Assembly (NCBI RefSeq): GCF_002215035.1
Contig: NZ_NKFP01000006.1
Coordinates: forward strand, 1,438,530-1,502,529
DNA length: 64,000 nucleotides
Source of the DNA: Leptolyngbya ohadii IS1
Lineage (GTDB): Bacteria > Cyanobacteriota > Cyanobacteriia > Elainellales > Elainellaceae
Direction: 5' to 3'
Part shown: in pieces, positions 1-10,074 of the stretch
Layout of the letters: each line of letters begins with the position of its first letter
Numbering within the stretch: position 1 is the first letter of the stretch
Position numbers and translations under genes: made by a program
The notes under the pieces: model-generated
The model's database searches: none
Seen by the model: the letters and a program-made list of their open reading frames with translations, nothing else
Told to the model about the DNA's origin: nothing

Positions 1-1548
1 GCGGCTCTGGAACGGGTTGATCGGGCAACGGCAGTGCTGGCTCCTTTGCGCGACAGGGCAGATTCGCGGATGATTTTGGGACGGACGCTGATTGCAATTG
101 GGAAGTCCGCCGATCGGGAGGCTTTTCTGAGCGAGGGAATTGCGCTATTTCAAACGGTGCTGGCGGATGCGAACGTTCCGGTGAACACCCAGCGAGAAAT
201 TGCCGATGTGCTGTCGGGCATTCCCCAGTATCAGCCGATCGCCCTCTCGGTGTATCAGCGGCTTGGACTGGCGCAGCCGAACGATCGCGCTTTGCAAACC
301 CGAATTAGCGTTCTGGAACACGAAACGGGCAAACTGCCCCAGGCGGATTTACTGGTTCGCCTCAACCAGCTTTTGCAGCCCTTGCCGATGGATCTGGAAG
401 AGCAGCGGACGATCGCCCAGGCACTCGGACAAATTACCCAGCCGAATCCGGTAATGCTGCCGCTCTACGAAAATCTGGTGCGATCGGGCATTTCGGAGCC
501 GATGCTCTATTTCCGCATTGCTCAGATGTATGTGAAGCAGGGCAGGTACGACACGGCGCGATCGGTGCTGACCACCTATCAGCAAAGCCTTGCCGCGATG
601 ACGCGGGATAACCTCACCGGAGATCCCAATGCTGCTGCCGAGTTGCTGCTAGCCGTGATCGATCAGCGACAGGGCAATCTGGAGGCAAGCAGTCGCCGCT
701 ATCAAGCCATTCTGGACAGCAAACCCAGCGATCGGGCGATTCTCAGTGGGGCACTCCAGGGGCTCGCCGGAATCCGGCAGCAGCAGGGAGATATCCGGGA
801 GGCACTGCGGCTCTATAGCCAGGTGATTGCTATGAATCCGCAAGATCCGGCGAAGCGGCTGGGGCAGGCAAGTCTGCAATATCAGGCAGATCTGCTGTCG
901 CGATCGGATGCAGAAAAACTGTTGCGTGACTGGTTAACCGCACAGCCCTTAACCAATACGCCGCTTGAACTCTATAGCCTGGTGGCTGCGCTCCCCGCAA
1001 ATCCTGCCTACGAGATGCTGTATCGTGCTTTGGTTCAGGCAGACCCGACACAAATTGGAGTTCAGGTGCGCCTGGTGGAGGCGATCGCCGGACAAAATGA
1101 ATCGGCGGCAATGGCGTATATTAATCAGCTCATTGAACGCGATCCAGACAATCTCACGAACTATTTCCTGAAGGGGCAAATCGCTCAACAGGCAGACGAT
1201 CTGGGTCTGGCAGCCTCCGCCTATGAGGAAATCCTCAAGCGCGAGCCGGAAAACCTGGATGCCATGTCTGCGCTGGGTGGGGTGAGATTTCAGCAGCGTC
1301 GTTACTATGCCGCTGTAGACCTGTACAGCGCAGTGCTAACCCGCCAGCCGGAACACACGATCGCCAGGGGTGCCCTTTCTAGCCTGGAGGGAATTTTGAA
1401 GCGCAACCTTCCTGCCCTGCGACAGGCACAGCAGAGGCGACAAAGCGAAGAAGCCATCCCTGTTCTGAATCCTTTACCTGCTCCGGTTCCGGCTGCGGAG
1501 TTTCAGCCCCAGGGTGATACGCCCCTGCCGTGGGAACGTCGTTCTTAA
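1..1548 (+). CDS. TPR-repeat protein of the cellulose operon (BcsC-like), 5' end outside window
   Basis: The frame is open from base 1, so the true start lies upstream; the first in-window start-like codon (GTG at 34) is probably internal. The protein is almost all helical repeats of TPR type (alternating Ala/Leu/Tyr with motifs such as LYSQVIAMNPQDPAKRLGQA around residue 260). It ends in a Pro-rich tail. In bacterial cellulose synthase systems a long TPR protein (BcsC) spans the periplasm and guides the glucan to the outer membrane. That role is inferred from position, since glycosyl hydrolase 8, BcsB and BcsA genes follow within a few bases. No C-terminal beta-barrel is seen, so only the TPR part of BcsC is represented. 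Confidence 0.75.
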   Translation, partial: AALERVDRATAVLAPLRDRADSRMILGRTLIAIGKSADREAFLSEGIALFQTVLADANVPVNTQREIADVLSGIPQYQPIALSVYQRLGLAQPNDRALQTRISVLEHETGKLPQADLLVRLNQLLQPLPMDLEEQRTIAQALGQITQPNPVMLPLYENLVRSGISEPMLYFRIAQMYVKQGRYDTARSVLTTYQQSLAAMTRDNLTGDPNAAAELLLAVIDQRQGNLEASSRRYQAILDSKPSDRAILSGALQGLAGIRQQQGDIREALRLYSQVIAMNPQDPAKRLGQASLQYQADLLSRSDAEKLLRDWLTAQPLTNTPLELYSLVAALPANPAYEMLYRALVQADPTQIGVQVRLVEAIAGQNESAAMAYINQLIERDPDNLTNYFLKGQIAQQADDLGLAASAYEEILKREPENLDAMSALGGVRFQQRRYYAAVDLYSAVLTRQPEHTIARGALSSLEGILKRNLPALRQAQQRRQSEEAIPVLNPLPAPVPAAEFQPQGDTPLPWERRS

Positions 1549-1566
1549 AATTACTTGCGATTTTGC

Positions 1567-2811
1567 ATGACAAAACTGCTTCTACTTACGGGAATCACTG
1601 CGTTAGTGCTGGGGAGCTGTGCGTCTGCTAATCCGCCTGCGATCGCCCCTTCCCCGATGCTCACAGTTCCGCCTGCTACCCCGACCGGATCGGCTGAACG
1701 GACAGAACTGCTGACCCAAAGCTGGCAGGCATACAAGCAGCGGTTTATCCAGTCCGACGGCAGAGTGATCGATCGCGAGGCAAACGATCGCACGGTGTCG
1801 GAAGGTCAGGCATACGCCATGCTGCGGGCGGTGATGATGGACGATCGCACAACGTTTGATCAAACCCTTGCCTGGGCGGAGTCAAACTTGCAGCGTCGCG
1901 ATGCTCAGGGTCGGGTGACGGACTCCCTCTGGGCATGGAAGTGGGGACAAACGGCGCAGGGGAACTGGGGCACGATCGACGGTAACTTTGCCAGCGATGC
2001 CGATATTGATGCAGTGACTGCGTTAATTCTGGCGGCGCGACGGTGGAACCATCCCGAATATCTCTCCCTTGCCCGGACAAAGCTGAGGGATCTCTGGGAA
2101 GTTTCTACCTACTATGTGCCCCCGACCTCTCCCGGTTCATCCGGTCGTCGCTATCTGCTGCCGGGACCGATCGCCGCCTTCCTGCGCTCCGATGATCCGA
2201 CGGGAGCCACTGCCCCCGATCGCCTGGTGCTAAACCCGTCCTATCTTGCACCTGCGGCATTTCGCTTGTTTGCAGAAATTGATCCGGAGCGGGACTGGAA
2301 GAGTTTAGTCAACAGCAGCTACGAAATTCTAGAAGGAGGCGCTGCAATCTCGAAACTAGGTTTGCCGAGCGACTGGATTGTGCTGAACCTGAGTACGCGA
2401 AATCTGGAGCCTGCCCCGCCGGATTTACGGCTGCAATCGGTTTACAGTTTCGATGCCTATCGGGTGTGGTGGCGCGTTGGTCTGGATGCCGTCTGGTATC
2501 GGGAACCGCGTGCCCTGGCGTTTCTGCAAACCCATCTGGAGCCTTTGAAAAAGCAGTGGCAGACCGCTCAAAAAGTTCCCGCACGAATTGATTTAGAGGG
2601 ACAGGCGATCGTCCCCTACGAATCTACTGCTCAGTACGCAATGCTCTATGCCGGATTTGTGGTAACGGATTCCGCGATCGCCTCTCAGATTGAACAGCAA
2701 AAGTTAATACCGACCTATCAAAACGGTTTTTGGGACAGCGATATTGCCTATTACACGCAAAATCTTGTCTGGTTTGGACTGGCGTTTCCCTATGGTTTGA
2801 CGGCTCAGTAA
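1567..2811 (+). CDS. Glycosyl hydrolase family 8 endoglucanase, lipoprotein (BcsZ-like)
   Basis: The predicted protein of about 414 aa begins MTKLLLLTGITALVLGSC, a signal peptide with a lipobox (LGSC), so it is probably anchored to a membrane facing the periplasm. The body matches GH8 cellulases: the segment RVIDREANDRTVSEGQAYAM carries the conserved SEGQAY motif with the catalytic acid Glu, and ASDADIDAVTALILAARRW carries the conserved D-A-D motif. GH8 enzymes cut beta-1,4-glucans, and in cellulose operons (BcsZ) they trim or edit the nascent chain. ATG 1567 is chosen over TTG 1555 because it starts the signal peptide cleanly. The gene begins 19 bases after the TPR gene, so co-transcription is likely. 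Confidence 0.88.
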   Translation: MTKLLLLTGITALVLGSCASANPPAIAPSPMLTVPPATPTGSAERTELLTQSWQAYKQRFIQSDGRVIDREANDRTVSEGQAYAMLRAVMMDDRTTFDQTLAWAESNLQRRDAQGRVTDSLWAWKWGQTAQGNWGTIDGNFASDADIDAVTALILAARRWNHPEYLSLARTKLRDLWEVSTYYVPPTSPGSSGRRYLLPGPIAAFLRSDDPTGATAPDRLVLNPSYLAPAAFRLFAEIDPERDWKSLVNSSYEILEGGAAISKLGLPSDWIVLNLSTRNLEPAPPDLRLQSVYSFDAYRVWWRVGLDAVWYREPRALAFLQTHLEPLKKQWQTAQKVPARIDLEGQAIVPYESTAQYAMLYAGFVVTDSAIASQIEQQKLIPTYQNGFWDSDIAYYTQNLVWFGLAFPYGLTAQ

Positions 2812-2864
2812 ACAAGCAGCCGATTTTCTGTCCGTGCATCATTCACTCTTTCTTCCTCAAAACT

Positions 2865-5390
2865 ATGAAGTCTGATTGGCTAAACCTATTCCGATTCTGG
2901 TTAACGCGGCGATTGTTTCGCATGATGGCGCTATTTCTACTGTTTTGCGTCAGTGCCGCTACAGTGGGTCTGGTTTCGTTTGGCGATCGCGCCCAGGCAA
3001 CCCAGCCTTTGAAGCAGGCAGAAGAACAGGTAATCCGTCGATTTGCGCTGCCGGAGAACCCTGCTCCAGCCCCCGTGTATCGTCCTGCGCCGCCTGCCCC
3101 TTCCTATACGCCTCGCTATATTGCCCCGCCCCCGACTCCCGTGACTCCTGCGGTTGCAACGCCTCCGGCTCCCCGCGCAGCGAACAGCAATGACAGAAAG
3201 CCTGCCGCGACTGCAAATTCGGCGACTGCAAATTCGGCAAATTCCGCGAAGCCTGCTGCCGCCAAGCCGGAACCTGTGGAATATGTGTGGGAGTTTAACC
3301 GCGATCCGGGAACGGAAAATCGACTGCGGTTAGAAGGCGTCTATCCTGAAACGCGGCTGGGCTTTACCCGTGCGCGCAACTGGCAGGTGCAGTCGGCAAA
3401 GGCAATTATCGAGTTTCGCCAGTCCTCCTCGCTGCTGCCCAAAAAGTCAAATCTGACGGTGCGGGTGAACGATACGACGATCGGCACAACGCCCCTGAAT
3501 CGTAGCAATGGTCAGACCGGACGGGTCGCTTTTGATATTCCCGTGCGGCTGATTCAAAACCAGAACGAAATCCAAATTCTGGCGGAGCAGCAGACCGACG
3601 AAAACTGCACCAATCCCAACACACCGACGCTGTGGACGGAAATTCTGCCCTCGTCAAAAATTGTCTTCAGCTTTTTGCCCCAGCCCGTCACCCTGGACTT
3701 TAGCCGCTATCCCTATCCGATCGCGGATGAGTTCAGCCCAGAGGCGAATGAAATTGCCTATCTGCGTCCTAAAATCATGGAGTCGGATTGGCTGACCGCC
3801 ACGAGCCGCTATCAGGCAGAGCTGGGACGGCTGCTGGACTTCCATCCACTGAAGACCCGTGTGGTGGATAACGTCAGTCAGCTGAAGCCGCAGGAACGGC
3901 TGGTGATTATCGGTACGCCTGCGACCCAGCCTCTGCTGGAAAACCTCAAGCTGCCCTTTGCGCTGAAGGACGATCGCCTGCTCGACGGGGAGAAAAAGCC
4001 GCTGCCGAACGATGTCGGTGTGCTGATGCTGACGACCCTGCCCGATAAGAAAATTCCGGTGCTGGTGGCGTCGGGGAACGGCACGGCAGGCATGAATAAA
4101 GCGGTGCAATTCCTGGTGCAAACGAAAGACCGCCAGCTGGGCACAGGACAGGCTTTGCTGGTCAACAATCTGGAGCAGCCCGAATCCCCCGATCCGCGCA
4201 ACTGGACAGGCTACCTGCCCACCACCGATCGCTTTAACTTCAGCGATGTCTCAACCGATCGCGACCAGTTCTTTGTGGATACAACGGTGCGGGGCACGAA
4301 TGCCCAGGCGGTTGAAATTCCGTTTATGACCCTACCGGGCGATCGGGTTTTGCGCGGCAGTACGGTGACGGTGCATTACAGCTATAGCCCGCAGCTGAAT
4401 CCTCGCAACTCGACGGTGGAAGTGGCGCTGGATGGGATTACCTTGGGGGCAGAACCGCTCCGCTCTCACAATGGCGGCGATCAGTCCTTTACGGTGAATT
4501 TGCCCGCCGATGTTGTCCGTCCCGACTCTAAGCTGCTGGTGCGGTTTGCGCTCCATCCTCAGGACAATCAGGTGTGCGGCATCGATGCCGATCGCCAGCT
4601 CTGGGGCACAGTTCACGCCGATTCCAGCGTACATCTGGTGCGGGATACGGTGATTCGTCTGCCCGATCTCAAGCTAGTGAAACACGGTTTTCCCCTGGCA
4701 GCCCCGCAGGATCTGTCTACCACGGCGATCGTTCTTCCAGATAAACCTTCCGATGCAGAAATGAATCTGCTGCTGGGACTGAGCCGCCGACTCGGACGCA
4801 TTACCCACTCGGACTCGATCGCGCTTCAGACCTACCTTGCCAAGGATGTGACGCAGGACATTAAAGCGGAATATAACCTGATTCCGATCGGGCAAAGCGA
4901 TCGCCTGCCGATTCCTGAAGCGTTAACCAGCCAGGGCTTAAATCTCAATACTGCTTTTCTACGCGAGATGGGCACCACTCAGGTTCAGCCGCTTCCCGAT
5001 GGCGAGGGCGTTGTGAAATCTGTCCTGTCTCCCTGGAACGATCAGCGCGTGCTGCTGGCATTGACCGCTCAGCGGGAGCAGGGTTTGCGCGATGTACAGG
5101 ATTTGTTTGAAATCGATCGCCTGTTTGGGCAGCTAGACGGCGATACGGCACTGATCCATCGCAATGAACCCAATCCCTCTCCCTTTGACCCGAACGGCTA
5201 CACGCTGGAATTCCTCAACCGCGCCCCCCGCGAGCGAGTCACAATCCAGGCAAGCCCGATGCAGCGAATCGTTATCTTCCTGCAAAATCACTGGCTGCTG
5301 CTGCCGCTGGGCATTGTGCTGCTGCCGCTGCTGATGTATGCCTTCTCCCAAATCTTCCTGAACCGCGTAGCCGATCGAGGTGCAGCATGA
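2865..5390 (+). CDS. bcsB: Cellulose synthase regulatory subunit BcsB
   Basis: About 841 aa. A membrane anchor near the N-terminus (residues about 18-40) is followed by a Pro/Ala-rich linker, then the large periplasmic BcsB body, which consists of repeated carbohydrate-binding-like and flavodoxin-like folds. A single C-terminal transmembrane helix (HWLLLPLGIVLLPLLMYAF) precedes the stop. BcsB pairs with BcsA and its C-terminal helix packs against the synthase pore. The frame is open back to 2730, but ATG 2865 gives a normal anchor-first protein and avoids overlap with the GH8 gene. Its stop overlaps the start of bcsA (ATGA at 5387-5390), which suggests translational coupling. Confidence 0.88.
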   Translation: MKSDWLNLFRFWLTRRLFRMMALFLLFCVSAATVGLVSFGDRAQATQPLKQAEEQVIRRFALPENPAPAPVYRPAPPAPSYTPRYIAPPPTPVTPAVATPPAPRAANSNDRKPAATANSATANSANSAKPAAAKPEPVEYVWEFNRDPGTENRLRLEGVYPETRLGFTRARNWQVQSAKAIIEFRQSSSLLPKKSNLTVRVNDTTIGTTPLNRSNGQTGRVAFDIPVRLIQNQNEIQILAEQQTDENCTNPNTPTLWTEILPSSKIVFSFLPQPVTLDFSRYPYPIADEFSPEANEIAYLRPKIMESDWLTATSRYQAELGRLLDFHPLKTRVVDNVSQLKPQERLVIIGTPATQPLLENLKLPFALKDDRLLDGEKKPLPNDVGVLMLTTLPDKKIPVLVASGNGTAGMNKAVQFLVQTKDRQLGTGQALLVNNLEQPESPDPRNWTGYLPTTDRFNFSDVSTDRDQFFVDTTVRGTNAQAVEIPFMTLPGDRVLRGSTVTVHYSYSPQLNPRNSTVEVALDGITLGAEPLRSHNGGDQSFTVNLPADVVRPDSKLLVRFALHPQDNQVCGIDADRQLWGTVHADSSVHLVRDTVIRLPDLKLVKHGFPLAAPQDLSTTAIVLPDKPSDAEMNLLLGLSRRLGRITHSDSIALQTYLAKDVTQDIKAEYNLIPIGQSDRLPIPEALTSQGLNLNTAFLREMGTTQVQPLPDGEGVVKSVLSPWNDQRVLLALTAQREQGLRDVQDLFEIDRLFGQLDGDTALIHRNEPNPSPFDPNGYTLEFLNRAPRERVTIQASPMQRIVIFLQNHWLLLPLGIVLLPLLMYAFSQIFLNRVADRGAA

Positions 5391-8011
5391 CCCATTCTTC
5401 TGGTTCCTCTAGTTTCGCCGCCGCTGAGTCCGCCAATTCTCGCTTTCCTTTGCTGAAGCGGGCGTTTCTCAACCTGCCCAACGCGATCGATCGACTGATG
5501 CCCCATGCGGGGAAGTGGCTGCTATTCGCGATCGTCATCGGTCTTCTGATCCTGTCCGTCCCGCTGATTATTACGCCACTGCCTGCAATCCAGCAGGGAA
5601 TTATTGCCCTGTTTCTGATTGCGGTCGGGTGGACGATCGTGCAGTCCGAGCAGCGACAAATCAATCGGCGGGTGGGGGAGCACCTGCACCTGTTCCTTGC
5701 CTGGATTAGCATCATTGCCACCCTGCGCTATCTCTACTACCGCGTCAGCTACACGCTGAATCTGGACGGCTGGGTGAATGCCACGTTTAGTCTTCTGCTG
5801 TTTGCCGCCGAACTCTATGCCGCCGGAACGCTGCTGATCTCCTACTTTCAAACCCTGAGACTGCGCGATCGTGCCCCGGTGGATCTGGCGAATTATCCGG
5901 AAGAGGACTGGTTTACCGTCGATGTCTACATTCCCACCTACAACGAGGAAGTGGAAATCGTGCGGAAGACCGTTCTGGCGGCGATGACGATCGACTATCC
6001 GGAAGATAAGAAGCGGGTCTATGTGCTGGATGACGGACGCAAGTTCCCCGATCGGCGGCTAAAGCTGCTGAAGATGTGCCAGGAGCTTGGCTGTACTCTG
6101 CTGACCCGCGATAACAACGACCATGCGAAAGCCGGAAACATCAACACCGCTCTGCGGCGCACCTCCGGCGAACTGATCCTGATTCTGGACTGCGATCACA
6201 TTCCCGCCCGGCAGTTCCTCAAGCAAACGATCGGCTTTTTCTACAAATCGGATGTAGCGCTGGTGCAAACTCCCCACTGGTTCTACAACGCCGATCCCTT
6301 CGAGCGGAACTTGCTGACCGGCGGACAGGTTCCCGTTCACAACGAGCTGTTCTACAAGGTGATTCAGAAAGGGAATGACTTCTGGAACGCGGCTTTCTTC
6401 TGCGGCTCGGCGGCGGTGATTCGCAAAGGCTATCTCCTGGAAGTGGGCGGCATTGCCACGGAAACCGTAACAGAAGACTGCCATACCTCCCTCAGACTGC
6501 ACGATCGCGGCTACCAGTCTGTCTACTACGACAAAATCATGGTGGCGGGGCTGGCTCCCGAAAACTTCTCGGCATATGTGGGGCAGCAGGTTCGCTGGGC
6601 GCGGGGCATGGCGCAAATTCTGCGAATTGAAAATCCGCTCCTGAACCCCCGGCTGAATCTTTCTGTACCGCAGCGGTTGTGCTACTTTTCCGCCTGTTCC
6701 CACTTCTTCTTTGGCTTTCCGCGTCTGATGTATGCCTTCGCGCCCGTTCTCTATCTGCTGTTTGGCATCAGTCTGGTGCGCGGATTAGGTCTGGAAACCC
6801 TCGCCTATGCTCTGCCCCACATTTCCCTGGGTCTGTATGCCAACTACATCACCAACAAAACGACCCGCTTTTCCTTCTGGAACGAGGTGTTTGAAAATGC
6901 GATGGCGTTCCATGCCGGGATTGTGACCATTCTGGCACTGCTGAACCCGCGCCTGGGGTCGTTCAAAGTTACCGATAAAAACCTTCAGATGAGCGATCGT
7001 CGTATCTTTGACTGGCGATCGAGCTGGGTAACGCTGGGGGTTTGTGTGCTGCTGGTGCTGTCGCTGGTGGTGGTTCCTTTCTGGCTGATCGACTATCCAG
7101 AGGCAAAGGAAGCCATCATTATTAACGCAGTCTGGGCATTCTTCACGCTGTCCCTGCTGGTGGCGGCTCTAATGGTGGGCTTTGAACAGCCCCAGGTGCG
7201 TCGTGCCCATCGACTCAAGCGGCAATTGCAGGCAGTCGTTTATTGCGGCGATCGCGTGACCACAAACGGCAGAACGATCGACATCAGCGAAGCAGGCGCG
7301 AATCTGCTGCTGGATAGCTGGGTGGATTTGCCGGATATTGTGGAACTGGAGCTGTGCGGCGACTTTGAAGCCAGAGTCAGTCTGAGTGCCCACGTTACCC
7401 GGATTCAGCCCACGCCGGAAAATCAGGTCAGGATTGCGGTTGAGTTTGTCGATGTCAGCCAGGCACAGGCAGACGCTCTGGTGCGCGTGATTTACTCCGA
7501 TGTGGCAGAGTGGTACACCCAGGAACGGCAGATTATTGACCATCCGCTGGCATCCTTTGGTTTCCTGCTCACGGGTCCGCTGCGTGCCCTGAACGATCGC
7601 CATCCCGCCGAAAGAACCAATCGCCTCCAGTCCATCCAGGCGCTCGCGCAGATCTATTGGAACGGTCAGTTTTACCCTGCTGTGGCAACGGCAATCAACT
7701 CCCGCAGCATTCGTGTGGAACTCTTTCCGGACACCACCCTCGATCCAAGCCTGCTCCAGGTGAATCAGCCTGCGGTGGGCTTACTGCTTGCCCGTCCCGA
7801 AACCGATGCGCCGCCCGTTCGTCTGGTGGCACAAGTAGAATCTGTCGTCTGCACCGATCGATCGCGCTTTCACGGCATGAGCGAATCCCCCAGCGGCAGA
7901 ACTGTTACCCACCGTCTACAAACCCCCGGACTCAGCCTGGAACTGAGCTTCCCCGAACAGCTCGACGTTCAGCAGCAAAATCGAATTCGCCAACTCATGC
8001 GATCGATGTAG
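5387..8011 (+). CDS. bcsA: Cellulose synthase catalytic subunit BcsA with C-terminal PilZ domain
   Basis: An 874-aa membrane family-2 glycosyltransferase that polymerises UDP-glucose. Visible in order: N-terminal transmembrane helices (about residues 40-160), the GT2 core (YIPTYNEE; LDDGRKFPD; LDCDHIPA as the DxD motif; TEDCHTS as the catalytic TED; QQVRWARGM as the QxxRW acceptor motif), more helices, then a PilZ domain with RRAHR and DISEAGAN. The last two match the RxxxR and D/NxSxxG signature of cyclic-di-GMP binding, so the enzyme is probably activated by c-di-GMP. It is translationally coupled to bcsB. The local order (TPR, GH8, BcsB, BcsA) is the reverse of the enterobacterial bcsABZC order. 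Confidence 0.93.
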   Translation: MTHSSGSSSFAAAESANSRFPLLKRAFLNLPNAIDRLMPHAGKWLLFAIVIGLLILSVPLIITPLPAIQQGIIALFLIAVGWTIVQSEQRQINRRVGEHLHLFLAWISIIATLRYLYYRVSYTLNLDGWVNATFSLLLFAAELYAAGTLLISYFQTLRLRDRAPVDLANYPEEDWFTVDVYIPTYNEEVEIVRKTVLAAMTIDYPEDKKRVYVLDDGRKFPDRRLKLLKMCQELGCTLLTRDNNDHAKAGNINTALRRTSGELILILDCDHIPARQFLKQTIGFFYKSDVALVQTPHWFYNADPFERNLLTGGQVPVHNELFYKVIQKGNDFWNAAFFCGSAAVIRKGYLLEVGGIATETVTEDCHTSLRLHDRGYQSVYYDKIMVAGLAPENFSAYVGQQVRWARGMAQILRIENPLLNPRLNLSVPQRLCYFSACSHFFFGFPRLMYAFAPVLYLLFGISLVRGLGLETLAYALPHISLGLYANYITNKTTRFSFWNEVFENAMAFHAGIVTILALLNPRLGSFKVTDKNLQMSDRRIFDWRSSWVTLGVCVLLVLSLVVVPFWLIDYPEAKEAIIINAVWAFFTLSLLVAALMVGFEQPQVRRAHRLKRQLQAVVYCGDRVTTNGRTIDISEAGANLLLDSWVDLPDIVELELCGDFEARVSLSAHVTRIQPTPENQVRIAVEFVDVSQAQADALVRVIYSDVAEWYTQERQIIDHPLASFGFLLTGPLRALNDRHPAERTNRLQSIQALAQIYWNGQFYPAVATAINSRSIRVELFPDTTLDPSLLQVNQPAVGLLLARPETDAPPVRLVAQVESVVCTDRSRFHGMSESPSGRTVTHRLQTPGLSLELSFPEQLDVQQQNRIRQLMRSM

Positions 8012-8082
8012 GGGCTACGTTCGTCTGGATGGTTTTGTAGATTCGCGAACAGATTGTTTGTGCTAAAGCAGAAATATCTGTC

Positions 8083-8112
8083 AGAAGGGGCGGTTTACAA
8101 GCTGCCCTTTTT
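8083..8112 (+). terminator. Probable rho-independent terminator after bcsA
   Basis: A short GC-rich imperfect hairpin (AAGGG.C pairing with G.CCCTT, one bulge) is followed directly by a run of T. It lies about 75 bases after the bcsA stop and would end the cellulose operon. Confidence 0.45.
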
Positions 8113-8188
8113 TATTTTCGGTGTTTTATGCCGATCGTTGATTGGACTTGTTGAATGGCGATCGCGAATTGGACTCGAAGCCCCTGCA

Positions 8189-8464
8189 TCGCCCCCTAAA
8201 TCCCCCAATTCTGGGGGACTTCCGAACTACTGATGTTGAATTGCTTTTTTCGGAAAGAATGGGCTAATGTTCCTACTTTCTGCGGATATGTCCGCACAAA
8301 TTTCCTGTGAGTTTTCACAGTTTCAGGGTCTTGCTGAATTTCCCGATCATCAGCAATTTGAGGAATCGCACGATCGCCAGTCAAGGATCAACGACAGGAG
8401 AAGCATCCTATCTTCAGTACTGCATAATTCAAAGTTCCCCAGAATTGGGGGATTTAGGGGGCGA
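8189..8464. repeat. MITE-like element with about 31-bp near-perfect inverted repeats
   Basis: The block at about 8191-8222 (starting GCCCCCTAAATCCCCCAATT) recurs in inverted orientation at about 8434-8464 with one mismatch. About 210 bp of non-coding sequence lies between. Similar CCCCCTAAATCCCCC repeats are frequent in filamentous cyanobacteria. No transposase or convincing ORF lies between the arms, so this is a non-autonomous repeat or the two ends of a decayed element. Confidence 0.55.
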
Positions 8465-8521
8465 TCGGGATCTAGAACATCAACAGGCTGCTTATCTTTG
8501 TCAGGCTGTCAAATGCTCTAC

Positions 8522-9352
8522 TCACACCTTCGATCGATCGGTCAAAATCTCAAATCCCTCTTCCGTCACCAGAACCGTATGCTCAAACTGGGCGGATAGA
8601 CTGCGATCGACCGTCACCACCGTCCAGCGGTCAGACAGGGTGCGGGTGTGCTTAGAGCCTGCGTTGAGGATGGGTTCGATCGCCAGGGTCATTCCCGGCT
8701 TGAGGCGGACGTTTGGCAGTTCGTGGGTGCGGAAGTTAAACACAGAGGGTTCTTCGTGCAGATTGCGCCCAACCCCGTGTCCCGTGTAGTCTTCCACAAT
8801 CTTGAAACCGTTTGCCTCCGCGTGATCCTGCACTGCGCCAGCGATGTCCAGCAGAAACTTACCTGCCTTCACCTGCTCGATGCCTTTGTACAGCGTTTCC
8901 TCCGCTACCCGGATCAGCGCTTCTGCCTGGGGCGTGACCTTTCCAACGGCGATCGTAATGCAGGAATCACCGTGAAACCCGTTAAAGAATGCGCCCGTAT
9001 CCACCTTCAGTACATCGCCGCGCCGAATCACTTTCTTGGGGTTGGGGATGCCGTGCACCACCTCATCGTTAATCGAAGCGCAGATCGAGGCAGGAAATCC
9101 GTAATAGCCTTTGAAGCTCGGCGTTGCGCCCATTTCACGAATCCGCTTTTCGGCGTGGGCATCCAGATCTGCCGTGGTCATACCCGGCTCCACCATCTGC
9201 GAAATTTCCTTTAGCACCGTTGCCACGATCGCGCCTGCCTGCCGCATGATTTCGATTTCTTGGGGCGTTTTGATCTCGACGGTACGCCGCTGTCGTTTCG
9301 GGCGAACGGTGAGGGCAGGGGCTTTGGCGATCAGATCGGACAGGATATTCAT
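8522..9352 (-). CDS. map: Methionine aminopeptidase type I
   Basis: A 276-aa cytosolic metallopeptidase that removes the initiator Met from nascent proteins. The five metal ligands and the catalytic His are all present: VDTGAF and HGDSC (two Asp), GHGVGR (His), AIEPIL (Glu) and [11 protein letters not shown] (Glu), plus VVHGIPN. A short N-terminal extension precedes the core [11 protein letters not shown], as in other cyanobacterial MAPs. It stands alone, divergent from the small secreted-protein gene downstream. Confidence 0.95.
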   Translation of the reverse strand: MNILSDLIAKAPALTVRPKRQRRTVEIKTPQEIEIMRQAGAIVATVLKEISQMVEPGMTTADLDAHAEKRIREMGATPSFKGYYGFPASICASINDEVVHGIPNPKKVIRRGDVLKVDTGAFFNGFHGDSCITIAVGKVTPQAEALIRVAEETLYKGIEQVKAGKFLLDIAGAVQDHAEANGFKIVEDYTGHGVGRNLHEEPSVFNFRTHELPNVRLKPGMTLAIEPILNAGSKHTRTLSDRWTVVTVDRSLSAQFEHTVLVTEEGFEILTDRSKV

Positions 9353-9702
9353 GAGGAAGAACTGTGGGGAACGGGATAGTTGGACGGGGAATTGAGTCCA
9401 GCAAAATGGAAAAGCTTTTAATCCAAGGGCATTAATCTAAGGGCAGATTTGTCGATCGCACCTCAGAAAAACGACTTTGCCTCAATTCCAGACTTTATCC
9501 TAACAATTTCCTCACACCAATTTCTTCCCGGCACTCTCAGCAGCCCTGTCAGCAGTCCCCCAGAGCCTTACCGATCACCGACAGTTTCAAGGGAAGCTCT
9601 TAAAATAGGGGAATAGCTGCGATCGTCTCTTCACCGCTTAACCAAGGGAAAATCGCTTCTCACACCACGCTTTTCTAAGCTTCTCTAAAAGGATTATTTC
9701 CC
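9353..9702. other. Intergenic, divergent promoter region
   Basis: About 350 bases between the divergent map gene and the small secreted-protein gene. It must hold both promoters. AAGGATTATTTCCC just before ATG 9703 is a possible ribosome-binding region. No repeat, RNA gene or ORF was recognised. Confidence 0.4.
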
Positions 9703-10074
9703 ATGAATCGCTCCACCCTTCGTACCCTTTGCGGCACGATCTCCCTCACTGCTGCCCTGCTGCCCGGATTCAGCGCAATGGCTCAGACCATTCCCGTCCC
9801 CGCTCCAGCGATCGAATCCCCGTCCGGTACTCAGCCTGATTTGCAGACTGTCCCGCAGAACACACCCACGACCCTGCCCAATCGATCGATCGACCAGCCT
9901 ACCTCTCCTCAGCCGCAAACCAGTCCCCAACCCCTGACCCAGGAACCCGCTCTTTCCTGTCCTGCCGGACAATTTGCCTCCGCCTTCCCCGACGTTACGC
10001 CGGATCACTGGGCTTTTGAAGCCGTTAATCGGTTAGCGAGTGTGCCGCAGCGGTGTTTTCCGACGCAGAGTTAG
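9703..10074 (+). CDS. Small secreted protein ending in an SLH-like stub
   Basis: 123 aa. A signal peptide (residues 1-29, ending FSAMAQT) is followed by a Pro/Thr/Gln-rich low-complexity stretch. The C-terminus, FPDVTPDHWAFEAVNRLA, matches the opening of an S-layer homology domain as found in cyanobacterial porins and surface proteins, but the protein ends about ten residues later. Presumably periplasmic or cell-surface; function unknown. Its last 50 bases overlap the end of the convergent CheA gene. Confidence 0.65.
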   Translation: MNRSTLRTLCGTISLTAALLPGFSAMAQTIPVPAPAIESPSGTQPDLQTVPQNTPTTLPNRSIDQPTSPQPQTSPQPLTQEPALSCPAGQFASAFPDVTPDHWAFEAVNRLASVPQRCFPTQS

